From Pedobacter cryoconitis (GTDB lineage: Bacteria > Bacteroidota > Bacteroidia > Sphingobacteriales > Sphingobacteriaceae): DNA of 64,000 bases. Shown here piece after piece: positions 50,855-60,518 of this stretch. Location: positions 62,001 through 126,000 of the forward strand of contig NZ_JACHCC010000015.1 of assembly GCF_014207135.1 (NCBI RefSeq), read 5' to 3'. The translations under genes were made by a program, and so were the position numbers. Each line of letters begins with the position of its first letter. Position 1 is the first letter of the stretch. The notes under the pieces were generated by a model. It saw only the letters and a program-made list of their open reading frames with translations. It was not told the DNA's origin and did no database searches.

Positions 50855-52660
50855 TTAGGCTTTTTTTGCGCTGAAATGAGCGAGTAGTGTTTTGACCTGT
50901 GTTTTGTTTAAGACCTGTTCCAGTTCGGTTTCTGAGGCCTCTTTAATTCGTTTTACGGATTTAAACTGACGGAGCAGCTTATCCGCGGTAGCTTTACCAA
51001 TACCGGTTATTTCTTCAAGCTCTGTCTTTAAAGTTCCCTGATCTCTTTTCTTTCTGTGGAAGGTGATCCCGAAACGGTGAGCTTCATCACGAAGTTGCTG
51101 AATAATTTTCAGCGTTTCAGATTTTTTATCCAGATGTAAAGGGTAGCTGTCTCCTGGATAATATAGTTCCTCCAGCCTTTTCGCGATTCCTATTACAGTT
51201 ACCTTCTTGTCTATACCCAACTTTTTAAGACTACTTACAGCAGAAGATAACTGGCCTTTGCCGCCGTCAATGATGATCAATTGAGGTAATGTCCCTTCTT
51301 CCTCTAACATGCGCTTATATCGCCTGTAAACGGCTTCTTCCATAGTCGCGAAATCATTCGGGCCTTCTACAGTTTTAACATTAAAATGTCTGTAGTCTTT
51401 TTTTGAAGGTTTAGCATCTTTAAAGACGACAATTGCCGAAACGGGATAAGCCCCCTGGAAATTGGAGTTATCAAAACACTCAATATGAACAGGCAGCTGA
51501 GTCAGCATTAAATCTTTCTGCATTTGCGTTAAGATACGCTCAGACCTTAAATCAGGGTTGAGTTTTTCATACTGATTCAGCTTTTCCCGTCTGAAAAATA
51601 ATACGTTTTTATGTGAAAGTTCCAGCAGGTTTTTTTTCTCTCCTAGTTTTGGAACAGTGAATTTCAGGTTTTTATCATTCAGTTTGATTTCAAAAGGAAC
51701 GATGATCTCTCTCGAAGTGCTGCTGAATTTGGTCCTGAATTCGGTAATTGCCAGTGTCAGCAGCTCCTCATCAGATTCGTCCAGTCGTTTTTTGATTTCA
51801 ATAGTCTGCGTCTGAATAATGCTGCCGTTCATTATTTTCAGATAATTGACAAAAGCATAACGTTCATCAGAGGCAATACTAACCACATCTACATTGGTAA
51901 TGGAGCTATTAACTACTGTCGATTTACTTTGATATTTTTCTAAGACCAGCAGTTTTTTCTGGTATTGATGAGCATATTCAAAATTCAGCTCAGTGACTGC
52001 ATTTTTGATAATCTGTTTAACGTCTTTGATTACATTGCCGATTTTACCATTCAGAATATCCTTGATTTCTTCAATACTTTGATCATAATCTGTATCGGAT
52101 TGATAAGCCTGGCAGGGGCCTTTACAATTGCCTATCTGGTATTCAAGGCATACTTTGAATTTTCCGGCATTGATATTTTCTTCACTAAGCGGAAGATTAC
52201 AGGTACGTAAAGGATAAGTCTCTTTAATAAGCTCCAGGATCGTATGCATCATCCCTACAGAAGCATAGGGGCCAAAATAGGTTGATCCGTCCTTAACCAT
52301 CTTTCTGGTCCAGTACAAACGTGGGAAAGGCTCTTTTTTGATGATAATCCATGGATAGGTCTTATCATCTTTCAACATAATATTATACCTGGGCTGATGC
52401 TTTTTAATCAGGCTGTTTTCAAGCAGCCATGCGTCGATCTCAGTATCCACTATGGTAAAAGTGATTTTCCGGATTTTGGAAACCAATACTTTGGTTTTAC
52501 CATTCATCTGGTTATCCTGGTTGAAATAAGAGCCAACCCGGTTCCTTAAATCTTTGGCTTTACCAATATAAATGAGTGTACCCTCCTGATCCCAGTATTG
52601 ATAAACACCGGGTTTATGAGGAATATCGGCTAATGCCTTTTTGTAATCAAAAATGCTCAT
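50855..52660 (-). CDS. uvrC: Excinuclease ABC subunit C
   Basis: UvrC makes the two incisions around DNA lesions in nucleotide excision repair. The 601-aa protein has the GIY-YIG domain (GVYQYWDQEGTLIYIGKAKD), a Cys-containing linker (CKGPCQAY), the UVR region, the RNase H-like endonuclease domain (LIIIDGGKGQL), and C-terminal helix-hairpin-helix repeats (LEEITGIGKATADKLL). Its start codon abuts the stop of the penicillin-binding protein gene with no gap, so translation is probably coupled. Confidence 0.96.
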   Translation of the reverse strand: MSIFDYKKALADIPHKPGVYQYWDQEGTLIYIGKAKDLRNRVGSYFNQDNQMNGKTKVLVSKIRKITFTIVDTEIDAWLLENSLIKKHQPRYNIMLKDDKTYPWIIIKKEPFPRLYWTRKMVKDGSTYFGPYASVGMMHTILELIKETYPLRTCNLPLSEENINAGKFKVCLEYQIGNCKGPCQAYQSDTDYDQSIEEIKDILNGKIGNVIKDVKQIIKNAVTELNFEYAHQYQKKLLVLEKYQSKSTVVNSSITNVDVVSIASDERYAFVNYLKIMNGSIIQTQTIEIKKRLDESDEELLTLAITEFRTKFSSTSREIIVPFEIKLNDKNLKFTVPKLGEKKNLLELSHKNVLFFRREKLNQYEKLNPDLRSERILTQMQKDLMLTQLPVHIECFDNSNFQGAYPVSAIVVFKDAKPSKKDYRHFNVKTVEGPNDFATMEEAVYRRYKRMLEEEGTLPQLIIIDGGKGQLSSAVSSLKKLGIDKKVTVIGIAKRLEELYYPGDSYPLHLDKKSETLKIIQQLRDEAHRFGITFHRKKRDQGTLKTELEEITGIGKATADKLLRQFKSVKRIKEASETELEQVLNKTQVKTLLAHFSAKKA

Positions 52661-54886
52661 TTAAAAACCCAGCTTCTTATCCAGTTCTGTGGTATCAGTT
52701 TGTTGCTGTTGATATTGGTTACAATCGTAAGTGATAGATACACCGTTTTTAGGGGCTTCAAATTCTCCTTTACTGACTTTTAATTTTGAATTGGCATAAA
52801 CCTTTTTGAAAAATCCACCAAAAACAGGCATTGCCGTTTTGGAACCTTCACCTTCTCTGGTATTGATAAAGTGGAAAGCACGATCCTCGCAACCCGTCCA
52901 TACACCGGCAACAAGATCAGGAGTAATACCTACAAACCAACCATCAGAGTTATTCTGTGTAGTTCCGGTTTTACCACCAACTGGATTTTTTAAACCATAT
53001 TTACTGATCAGTCCATAACCGAGACCATTTCTGACTACACCTATAAGCATGCGGTTCATGACATAGGCTACATCTTCATTCAGCGCAGGGTGTTTTTGTG
53101 GGGTTTGTGAGAATAGTACTACACCATTTTTATCTTCAATTCTTAAAATATAAGTAGGTTGTGTCCATACACCTTTATTGGCAAATACACTATAAGCACC
53201 CACCATATCAAAGACAGAAGCATCAAAAGATCCCAATGCAATGGAAGGATAAGCAGGTACATTTGAAGTGATCCCCATCTTTTTGGCAAGAGTAGCTACT
53301 GCAGTCGGACCTACCTGTTTCATTAAATAAGCTGCCACATAATTCTGAGAGAAGGCCAGGGCTTTCTGTAGCGTAATATAACCAGGAATAGTTCCGCCAG
53401 ATTTTGGGGTCCATGGAGCGCTTCCCGGGATATCAATAGTAACTGGCTCATTTAAGACCTGGTAACAAGGAGAATAACCATTTTCAATAGCGACTGAATA
53501 GGTGAAAGGTTTGGCTGTTGAACCAACCTGTCTGGTACCCATTTTTACCTGATCATATTTAAAATGCTCATAATTAATTCCACCTACCCAGGCTTTGACA
53601 TAACCCGTTTTCGGGTCCATAGCCATCATCGCATTTCTCAGCAGTAATTTGTAATACCTAACCGAATCGATAGGCTTCATTAAGGTATCCAGATTCCCTT
53701 TCCAGGTAAAGATGCTCATTTCGGTAGGCGTATTAAAATCAGCTTTAATCTCTTCATCTGATTTTCCTTCCTGTTGTAATGCTTTATAGCGGTCAGATCT
53801 TTTGATCCCCTGATCAATCTGTAATTCTTTATCCTTAAAAGGGTTTTTTCCTTTCCAGCCTCTGATAAATTGTGCCTGAAGTGTTTGCATTGCCTCTTTT
53901 TGTGCTTCTTCGGCATAGACCTGCATATCATAATTGATCGTGGTCACGATTTTTAGTCCGTCCCTGTCCAGATCATAAGGAGTACCATCGGCTTTTAAGA
54001 TAGATCGTTCCTGGAAAATTCTTTTGATATCATTTTTAAGCACAGCTCTGAAATAAGGAGCAATCCCGTCATTAACTGTCGCTGCACTAAATTTAAGGGC
54101 TAATGGTTTTGTTTTTTCCTCATCAAACTGCTGCTGGGTCATCAGATCTTCCTTTACCATATTCGCCATAACTGTATTACGGCGGGCCAGTGACCTTTCA
54201 GGGTTGCGGGTAGGAGAGTAACGGGTAATTCCTTTTTGCAGTCCAACCAGTGTCGCTGCCTGGGTGACTGTCAGTTTATCGGGAGTAGTGTTGAAATAAA
54301 CTCTGGCTGCCGATTTGATTCCATAGGCCTGGTTACCAAAATCCACTGTATTTAAATACATGGTGATGATCTCTTCCTTGGTAAAATTACGTTCCAGTTT
54401 TACGGCAACAATCCATTCCTGAAATTTCTGCATCAGACGTTTAAAGAAATTACGCTGACGGCCTTCTTCAGAGAAAAGGTTCAGGGCCAGCTGTTGTGTA
54501 ATTGTACTGGCACCTTGTTTCTTACCGATGATATTATAAAAAATAATCGAAAAAGTACGTTTGAAGTCGATCCCCGAATGTTCTTTAAAACGGGTATCTT
54601 CTGTAGCGATCAGGGCATTAATCACATTTTGTGAAATCTCCGGGTAAGTTACATTAGAGCGGTTCTGTACAAAATAAGTACCCAGAACCCTTTTATCTTC
54701 TGTTAATATTTCAGTAGCCTGATTACTTTTTGGGTGTTCAATATCTCTGAAGGATGGCAGGGTTCCAAATAGCCCGAAACCAATTGCAACGATAAAAAGG
54801 GCAAACAGGATCACGCCGCCTATTAATAACTTCCAGAGTGTGATATTATATTTTTTAATCTCTGCAGCTGAAATATTTTTGGTCAT
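52661..54886 (-). CDS. Class A penicillin-binding protein (PBP1A type)
   Basis: The bifunctional enzyme polymerises and crosslinks peptidoglycan from the inner membrane. The 741-aa protein has one N-terminal membrane helix, the GT51 transglycosylase domain (ATEDTRFKEHSGIDFKR, STITQQLALNLF), and the transpeptidase domain with the SxxK Ser456 (GSTAKPF), SxN (SQNYV) and KTGTTQ motifs. Length is usual for PBP1A. The TPR lipoprotein gene lies 2 bp upstream. Confidence 0.95.
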   Translation of the reverse strand: MTKNISAAEIKKYNITLWKLLIGGVILFALFIVAIGFGLFGTLPSFRDIEHPKSNQATEILTEDKRVLGTYFVQNRSNVTYPEISQNVINALIATEDTRFKEHSGIDFKRTFSIIFYNIIGKKQGASTITQQLALNLFSEEGRQRNFFKRLMQKFQEWIVAVKLERNFTKEEIITMYLNTVDFGNQAYGIKSAARVYFNTTPDKLTVTQAATLVGLQKGITRYSPTRNPERSLARRNTVMANMVKEDLMTQQQFDEEKTKPLALKFSAATVNDGIAPYFRAVLKNDIKRIFQERSILKADGTPYDLDRDGLKIVTTINYDMQVYAEEAQKEAMQTLQAQFIRGWKGKNPFKDKELQIDQGIKRSDRYKALQQEGKSDEEIKADFNTPTEMSIFTWKGNLDTLMKPIDSVRYYKLLLRNAMMAMDPKTGYVKAWVGGINYEHFKYDQVKMGTRQVGSTAKPFTYSVAIENGYSPCYQVLNEPVTIDIPGSAPWTPKSGGTIPGYITLQKALAFSQNYVAAYLMKQVGPTAVATLAKKMGITSNVPAYPSIALGSFDASVFDMVGAYSVFANKGVWTQPTYILRIEDKNGVVLFSQTPQKHPALNEDVAYVMNRMLIGVVRNGLGYGLISKYGLKNPVGGKTGTTQNNSDGWFVGITPDLVAGVWTGCEDRAFHFINTREGEGSKTAMPVFGGFFKKVYANSKLKVSKGEFEAPKNGVSITYDCNQYQQQQTDTTELDKKLGF

Positions 54887-54888
54887 TT

Positions 54889-57783
54889 TTAGTAATTATT
54901 TTTGTAGAATTCTAAATATCTAGTTACCAGATCCTTGTTTTGAAGTTTTTCGAAATTCTCCTTACTGATAATGAAGCTGGTGTAGATTCCCACCGGTACT
55001 TTCATAATCTGTTTTAAATTCGGAGTTATTCCATCCGCGTAACTTTTTGCTTCTGCAAAACTAATAAAGTTCCCAACATATATCAGTTGGTCATTGTCAA
55101 ATTCTGTTAATTGATGTCTCAAACCCGCTCCAGGATAATTTCCGCGATTAAACTGGCCGATCCCAAAACGGGATGAACTTAAGGTCAGACTGGCATCTGC
55201 CACATCAATGACAAAGTAATATACCTTTGAGATATCAGTGCTGAATGTTTTATCCACTTTAACCGGAATCAGGGGAGGAGGGGTTACAACCGGAACCTCC
55301 ACTGTTTTTTCTGCCGGCTGTTTGACTACTTCTACCGGCGGAACAATGGCAGCAACTACTGTTTCTGGTTTTACTGCTGGAGGAGTAACCACTGTAACAG
55401 GTGGTGGAGCAACAACCTTGACTTTTTGAGGTGTTACTGTTTGCACGATAGGTTGAACAGCCACAGGAATCACTGGCTGGACAGTTTTTTCAACGACAGC
55501 GGCTGTGGTAAAGAAGCGTGGTTCTGCCGGATCAAAATCCGGTAAAGCTACTTTTCTTTTTCTGAATTCGCTCTGGTGTGTAGCAATGTAAGCAAGGTGA
55601 TCTTTAACCAGGGGGACGATTAATTTATCATCAGGATAAAGATTCGTGATTGCTTTGAAAGCCAGTGTCAGACTATCAATGGGCTGAGTCCTTCCGATTG
55701 CAATTGCTTTAAGGTAACTCAGCTGAGGATTAATCAGACTGGCAGGATATTGTTTGATTGTCGCGTTGACCTCAGTAATTACTGAAGGGAATACTTTCCC
55801 CACGTAAAGATCAAATACCTCATTATACTTTTTAATTGCAGCCGCTTCAAGATCTGACTGTTTCATTGAGTAATCTGGATCCAGGATAGTTTTTGCGTAG
55901 ACACTTGCCGGAAACTTATCTAGTACCAGTGCCTTGTATTTCGCGGTATTCGCCGGATCTGTTTTTTTATAACCCAGGTATAAGCTATAATAGATAGAGG
56001 CCAGGTGGCTGTTATCAGGAAAACGGGTCAATATTAGCTGGTAAATCCGGATAGCTTCTTCCGGGTCATCCAGTTCCTGCTGATAGAAATTAGCGATTTC
56101 ATAATATGCATCAATGATTTTTCCATTGGAAACTGTAATGGCTTCAGGCGTAAGCGGGATGGCAGACAGATAGTGTTTTCCACTGGTGTCTTTCTCTGCA
56201 ATCACTTTTTCTGCGGCATCTTTGCCTAGCGGATAACCATTATTTTCAACTTTAGCAATACTTTCGGAGGTAGTTTGTGCAGATGACTTAATACTCTGAC
56301 GCCAGTTATCTTCCGGTTTTCGGTTCCCCCATTTAGTCAGGAAGTCTGTATAACCCCTGCTCAGTGCGGTAGTATTGTTAAAATAAAAAGTCGATGATGC
56401 TCCGCCGGTATTGCCTTTTCTGGAGTCAGGGAAATAACTATTTCTGATATCCGGGGCAGAGACAACAGGCACAACTTTAGGGGTCAGGATTTTTTTGATT
56501 CTGGCCAGACGACTACCTTCAGGTAGTTTTGCCAGTGCCTGCAGGGTGTCCTGAAAAGCAATGATGTCATATCTGGTAGTGATATATTCCAGGTTCTGAC
56601 TTTTCTTTACGATTTGTGCATATCCCGGATAAGTTTTAGGTAAGGTATTAACCGTACTGTCATAGTACGATTTTGCCTTCAGGAAATCTTTGAGTTTATT
56701 GAAATTCAAATCGGCCATCCTGAGATAAGACAAGCCTTTCTGATAATTATTCTTTGTACTGTTCCGGATAGACTTCTTATAGAATTTTTCAGCCTCAGTA
56801 ATATTATTCTCTTCTGCGTAATCTTCAGCTATCTGAAAATAGATCTGGTCATGATATTCCAGATTTTTGTCATCCTTGAGCAAAGCCAGCAGCTGTTTTT
56901 TTCTGTTTAAGTGTTCACCATTTAATATACCACTTACTTTGATCTTATTCAGGTTTGCATTGAAATACAGTTCAAAACCAGCATTACTTTTCTCTACTTT
57001 GGTGTAAAGAGCAAGCGCCTTCTGGTATTTTTTTTGTCTTTCATATAATTGAGCGAGGATATAAGTCCAGCGGATCCGGTTACGTTGTAAAGGGCTTTCT
57101 TTGATTGCATTCTCCAGGATAGGAATGGCATCATTGAATCTGTTCTGATAAATATACGACTGAGCGATAGTCGCCATTGGTTCGGATTTCTTCGTTTTGA
57201 TCAGGGCAAGGTTATCATAAACGGTATCCAGGATAACTGCAGCACCTTCCATGTCATTCAGTTGCATCAAACTTCTGGCTTTCCAGTTTTGAGCTGTGAT
57301 CAGGACGTTTGGCTGCTTATGATATACCTTGGCTGTATAGTCGAAATATTCCTCGGCAACGAAATAATTGGTTTTAAGAAAATAGGCCTTACCCAATAAG
57401 AGATAGGCATCATCAATATAATTACTGAAAGCTTTGTCTGCAATAATAGCTCTTGATTTTTTGACAATGGCATCCAGGGCTCTGTCATTTGCAGGTGGCC
57501 TGAGGACAGTTTCTGAACTGAACTTATCAGGATCGGTGTAAACCGGTAGTATATCGCTATAATTATCTATATAAGAATTATATAGATCCTCCTCATAGTT
57601 ATTCAGAATAACGTTGGCGTTATAAATATAGTTATAACGTGCAGTTAAGTTTTGCATTGCCCTGCTCGTTGCTGTATCTTTAGGGGTGCTGCAAGCCACT
57701 AAGAGAAAACTTCCAAGGCAAAACAATAACAATTTCAAACTGGAATGGCGGGGAGTCTTCAAATAAGTAGTATGAGTAAGCAT
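54889..57783 (-). CDS. sprE: TPR lipoprotein of SprE/PorW type
   Basis: The 964-aa protein has a lipoprotein signal (FLLVACSTP), the family-typical opening (RAMQNLTARYNYIYNANV), many TPR-like repeats to about residue 700, a Pro/Val/Thr-rich linker, and a C-terminal domain that repeats the SPOR-like YFVIDVADASLTLSSSRFG pattern. SprE/PorW links the type IX secretion ring to the motor region and is needed for secretion. Assignment as SprE is by layout and family opening, supported by gldKLMN nearby. It is divergent from the ATP synthase operon. Confidence 0.75.
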   Translation of the reverse strand: MLTHTTYLKTPRHSSLKLLLFCLGSFLLVACSTPKDTATSRAMQNLTARYNYIYNANVILNNYEEDLYNSYIDNYSDILPVYTDPDKFSSETVLRPPANDRALDAIVKKSRAIIADKAFSNYIDDAYLLLGKAYFLKTNYFVAEEYFDYTAKVYHKQPNVLITAQNWKARSLMQLNDMEGAAVILDTVYDNLALIKTKKSEPMATIAQSYIYQNRFNDAIPILENAIKESPLQRNRIRWTYILAQLYERQKKYQKALALYTKVEKSNAGFELYFNANLNKIKVSGILNGEHLNRKKQLLALLKDDKNLEYHDQIYFQIAEDYAEENNITEAEKFYKKSIRNSTKNNYQKGLSYLRMADLNFNKLKDFLKAKSYYDSTVNTLPKTYPGYAQIVKKSQNLEYITTRYDIIAFQDTLQALAKLPEGSRLARIKKILTPKVVPVVSAPDIRNSYFPDSRKGNTGGASSTFYFNNTTALSRGYTDFLTKWGNRKPEDNWRQSIKSSAQTTSESIAKVENNGYPLGKDAAEKVIAEKDTSGKHYLSAIPLTPEAITVSNGKIIDAYYEIANFYQQELDDPEEAIRIYQLILTRFPDNSHLASIYYSLYLGYKKTDPANTAKYKALVLDKFPASVYAKTILDPDYSMKQSDLEAAAIKKYNEVFDLYVGKVFPSVITEVNATIKQYPASLINPQLSYLKAIAIGRTQPIDSLTLAFKAITNLYPDDKLIVPLVKDHLAYIATHQSEFRKRKVALPDFDPAEPRFFTTAAVVEKTVQPVIPVAVQPIVQTVTPQKVKVVAPPPVTVVTPPAVKPETVVAAIVPPVEVVKQPAEKTVEVPVVTPPPLIPVKVDKTFSTDISKVYYFVIDVADASLTLSSSRFGIGQFNRGNYPGAGLRHQLTEFDNDQLIYVGNFISFAEAKSYADGITPNLKQIMKVPVGIYTSFIISKENFEKLQNKDLVTRYLEFYKNNY

Positions 57784-57805
57784 TTAAAATATACTAGAAT
57801 GTATG

Positions 57806-57813
57806 CAAAAATA
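57806..57813 (-). promoter_or_regulatory. Candidate -7 box upstream of the sprE/PorW gene
   Basis: The minus strand reads TATTTTTG, an exact TAnnTTTG match, 22 bp before the ATG at 57783. Direct repeats of TATGCAAAA occur at 57802 and 57833 in this divergent region. Confidence 0.5.
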
Positions 57814-57869
57814 TTTTATTCATCAATATTTCTATGCAAAATATTAATTTTTTTCACACCAGTAAACCT

Positions 57870-58088
57870 ATGAGCGATAAGCAGAAGGATAAAAAAGCGA
57901 CAAATTTTATAAAGTATTCGGGAATGGGTTTCCAAATGCTGGGTACAATAGGCATTTTAGCTTTTATCGGCTATAAAATTGATCTGTACAGAGAAAGTGC
58001 TCAAATGATTTTTACCGCTCTGCTGGGAGTTTTGGGTGTAATTGTCTCCCTTTATCAGATAATCAGGCAATTGAATAATAAAGAGTAA
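57870..58088 (+). CDS. atpZ: AtpZ/AtpI-like small membrane protein
   Basis: Starting at ATG 57870 (MSDKQKDKKATNF) gives 72 aa. An in-frame ATG at 57834 adds 12 residues and is less likely. Two hydrophobic helices, with FIGYKIDLYRESAQMIFTALLG and a basic end, are the AtpZ/AtpI pattern. These small proteins help assemble the ATP synthase rotor ring or move Mg2+. It begins the atp operon. Confidence 0.8.
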   Translation: MSDKQKDKKATNFIKYSGMGFQMLGTIGILAFIGYKIDLYRESAQMIFTALLGVLGVIVSLYQIIRQLNNKE

Positions 58089-58112
58089 GACAAACATTCG
58101 CTCTTAATTTTA

Positions 58113-58120
58113 TACTTTTG
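58113..58120 (+). promoter_or_regulatory. Possible -7 box between atpZ and the atpI-like gene
   Basis: TACTTTTG matches TAnnTTTG exactly. Its last three bases are the TTG proposed as the start of the next gene, so either this is a chance match or that gene starts further downstream. Confidence 0.35.
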
Positions 58121-58525
58121 TCAAAAAAATATATTTTGAGTATCTTAAAATTTACGCTGTATTATCTGATCTATGCGTTGCTCCTTGCCGGGGTGGCTGT
58201 TGCCTTACCTTTATTATTTCCAAACGTTCCTTTACTTGCCCGTAAGTTCTGGCTGCTGTTTGGTTTTATCGGGGGACTTACCTATATAGCTTATATTATG
58301 GCCTCTTTCGGGATTAGTTTGAGTCCTGAGACGGGTGTAATGGCAATTATGGGGTCAATAGTTTTGAAAATGATATTTTCTATGGCTTTTGTTCTGATTT
58401 ACAGCCTGAACACTAAAGAAAAGGGGTTAGTTTTTGCGCTCAACTTTTTTTCTTTATATTTATTGTTCAGCTTCTTTGAAATATACTCTCTGTTATGTAA
58501 CTTGCGCCACCAAAATAATAAGTAA
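58118..58525 (+). CDS. AtpI-like membrane protein
   Basis: The roughly 135-aa protein has four hydrophobic segments and sits between atpZ and atpB, the place of an AtpI/UncI-like gene in Bacteroidota. No ATG is available near the start, so a TTG at 58118, or one at 58136, is used. Sequence conservation is low. It probably helps assemble the F0 ring. Confidence 0.65.
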   Translation: MSKKYILSILKFTLYYLIYALLLAGVAVALPLLFPNVPLLARKFWLLFGFIGGLTYIAYIMASFGISLSPETGVMAIMGSIVLKMIFSMAFVLIYSLNTKEKGLVFALNFFSLYLLFSFFEIYSLLCNLRHQNNK

Positions 58526-58539
58526 AAATCTGCCAGTAA

Positions 58540-59670
58540 ATGGATTGTAGCCACGTTTTTGATTTTAAAGTTAATAGGTTAACTGTTGTTTTTACGCTTT
58601 TTTTAGCGTTATTCTTTGTAACACCCCTGTTATATGCACAGGAGGACACATCGAAAGCAGCCTTAGCCGCTCATGCCAAACCAGAGGATGAGAAAAAGTT
58701 CAATTTAGGTAAGTTTGCCTTACACCACATTGCGGATTCGCATAGCTGGCATGTAATAGGTGATTACCATATCGGACTTCCTGTCATTTTGTATACACAA
58801 AGTGGATTTGTAAGTTTTAATTCTAATGAGTTTCATGGAGATGATGAAGCAAAATTAGTTATTGAAAAAGACGGTCAGCGTTTTGTGAAAATGCATGAGA
58901 AGATATACTATGCATCTGCTGCTGCGAATGAAGAAGGAGAGTATGTTGAGGTTGATGCTAATCATCACGCGAAAAATGCACGCCCTCTTGATTTCTCTGT
59001 AACGAAAAATGCATGTACACTATTTATCTCTGTAATCGTTCTGCTTGCAGTATTCCTTAATGTAGCTAATGGTTACAAAAAGAGAAAAGGTAAGTCGCCT
59101 AAAGGATTACAATCATGGATGGAGCCTATTATTCTGTTTGTACGTGATGATATTGCCAGACCAAACTTGGGTCACAAGTATGAGCGTTTTATGCCATACC
59201 TGCTGACAGTGTTTTTCTTTATCTGGTTTAACAATATGCTAGGACTGGTTCCATTCCTTCCGGGAGGAGCTAACTTAACAGGAAATATTGCTGTTACAGC
59301 AGTATTAGCAACAGCTACATTAATTCTTGTCGTAACTAACGGTAACAAATATTACTGGAAACACATCTTTACACCAGATGTACCATGGTGGTTATACATC
59401 GTATTGGTACCAGTTGAGATCATCGGTATATTTACTAAACCAATCGCTCTTGCGATACGTTTATTTGCCAACATTACTGCGGGGCACATTCTGGTCCTTT
59501 CACTGATAGGTCTGATCTTCGTGTTTAACTCTTTATTTGTATCTGTTGTATCAGTTCCGTTCGCCTTGTTTATCGGTGCTATCGAATTGCTGGTTGCATT
59601 TATACAAGCGTTTATATTTACAATGTTGTCTGCCCTGTTCATTGGAATGGCAATAGAAGAACACCACTAA
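58540..59670 (+). CDS. atpB: ATP synthase F0 subunit a
   Basis: The 376-aa protein has a cleavable signal peptide (ending LYAQ), a hydrophilic extracytoplasmic stretch of about 110 residues (His/Asp/Glu-rich), and five or six membrane helices. The essential Arg that faces the c-ring is in KPIALAIRLFANITAGH. The exported N-terminal extension is well beyond the usual 230-270 residues and is common in this phylum. It is the proton channel of the ATP synthase. Confidence 0.94.
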   Translation: MDCSHVFDFKVNRLTVVFTLFLALFFVTPLLYAQEDTSKAALAAHAKPEDEKKFNLGKFALHHIADSHSWHVIGDYHIGLPVILYTQSGFVSFNSNEFHGDDEAKLVIEKDGQRFVKMHEKIYYASAAANEEGEYVEVDANHHAKNARPLDFSVTKNACTLFISVIVLLAVFLNVANGYKKRKGKSPKGLQSWMEPIILFVRDDIARPNLGHKYERFMPYLLTVFFFIWFNNMLGLVPFLPGGANLTGNIAVTAVLATATLILVVTNGNKYYWKHIFTPDVPWWLYIVLVPVEIIGIFTKPIALAIRLFANITAGHILVLSLIGLIFVFNSLFVSVVSVPFALFIGAIELLVAFIQAFIFTMLSALFIGMAIEEHH

Positions 59671-59704
59671 TTAGAATTTTTAACAACAATTAATATATAT
59701 AATC

Positions 59705-59914
59705 ATGATTACAGGAAGTATTGCTGCAATTGGTGCTGGATTAGCTGCTATAGGCGCTGGCGTGGGTATCGGAAAAATCGGTAGTTCAGCTATGGAAGGT
59801 ATTGCTCGTCAACCAGAAGCAGCCTCTAAAATTCAAACTGCGATGTTGATCGCTGCTGCATTCGTTGAAGCAGTTGCTCTTTTCGCGGTAGTAGTTGCAT
59901 TAATTGCAAACTAA
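59705..59914 (+). CDS. atpE: ATP synthase F0 subunit c
   Basis: This is a 69-aa two-helix hairpin. The polar loop reads ARQPEA, and the proton-binding Glu is in AAAFVEAVALF. The Glu is followed by Ala, not Ser or Thr, so Na+ binding is unlikely. The ring needs many copies. A perfect 13-bp stem-loop lies just downstream and may raise its expression relative to its neighbours. Confidence 0.95.
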   Translation: MITGSIAAIGAGLAAIGAGVGIGKIGSSAMEGIARQPEAASKIQTAMLIAAAFVEAVALFAVVVALIAN

Positions 59915-59925
59915 AAAAAATGGTC

Positions 59926-59956
59926 ATGTACTTTGTAGGATTGCTACAAAGTACAT
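59926..59956 (+). promoter_or_regulatory. Perfect stem-loop between atpE and atpF
   Basis: ATGTACTTTGTAG (59926-59938) pairs with CTACAAAGTACAT (59944-59956) around a 5-nt loop. No T tract follows, so it is more likely an RNA-stability or processing element than a terminator. Confidence 0.7.
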
Positions 59957-59997
59957 ACTATAGATTTAAGAAATAAAGATTTAATATATATACTGAG

Positions 59998-60492
59998 ATG
60001 GAATTATTAGTACCGGAAATTGGTTTAGTTATTTTTCAGACGATAGCATTTCTATTGTTGATGTTCGTGTTGGCCAAATTTGCATGGAAACCTGTATTAG
60101 CAGCTATCAAAGAACGTGAGCATAACATCGATGAAGCTTTAAACAAAGCTGAGTTAGCAAAACAGGAAATGGTGCGCTTGGCTGCACAGAATGAGGAGTC
60201 TTTAAAAGGCGCCCGTGCAGAGAGAGATCTGATGCTGAAAGAAGCGAAAATTTTAAAAGATTCAATCATTAATGAAGCGAAACATCAGGCACAGACTGAA
60301 GGCGCTAAATTAATTGAGAAGGCAAGAATTGAAATTGAAAATCAAAAGAAAGCTGCATTGGCTGAATTGAAAGATCAGGTTTCATCATTATCAATTGATA
60401 TCGCTGAACGCGTATTGCGCAATCAGTTAGCTGATAAAGCTAAGCAACAGGATTTTGTTGCTGATTTGTTGAAAGATATTGAATTGAACTAA
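59998..60492 (+). CDS. atpF: ATP synthase F0 subunit b
   Basis: The 164-aa protein has one N-terminal membrane helix (LVIFQTIAFLLLMFVLAKFAW) and a long coiled coil rich in Ala, Lys and Glu, the peripheral stalk of the ATP synthase. Its partner is the delta subunit encoded 26 bp downstream. The start is ATG 59998. Confidence 0.94.
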   Translation: MELLVPEIGLVIFQTIAFLLLMFVLAKFAWKPVLAAIKEREHNIDEALNKAELAKQEMVRLAAQNEESLKGARAERDLMLKEAKILKDSIINEAKHQAQTEGAKLIEKARIEIENQKKAALAELKDQVSSLSIDIAERVLRNQLADKAKQQDFVADLLKDIELN

Positions 60493-60518
60493 TTCCCTGC
60501 CACACAAATTAAATTAAC

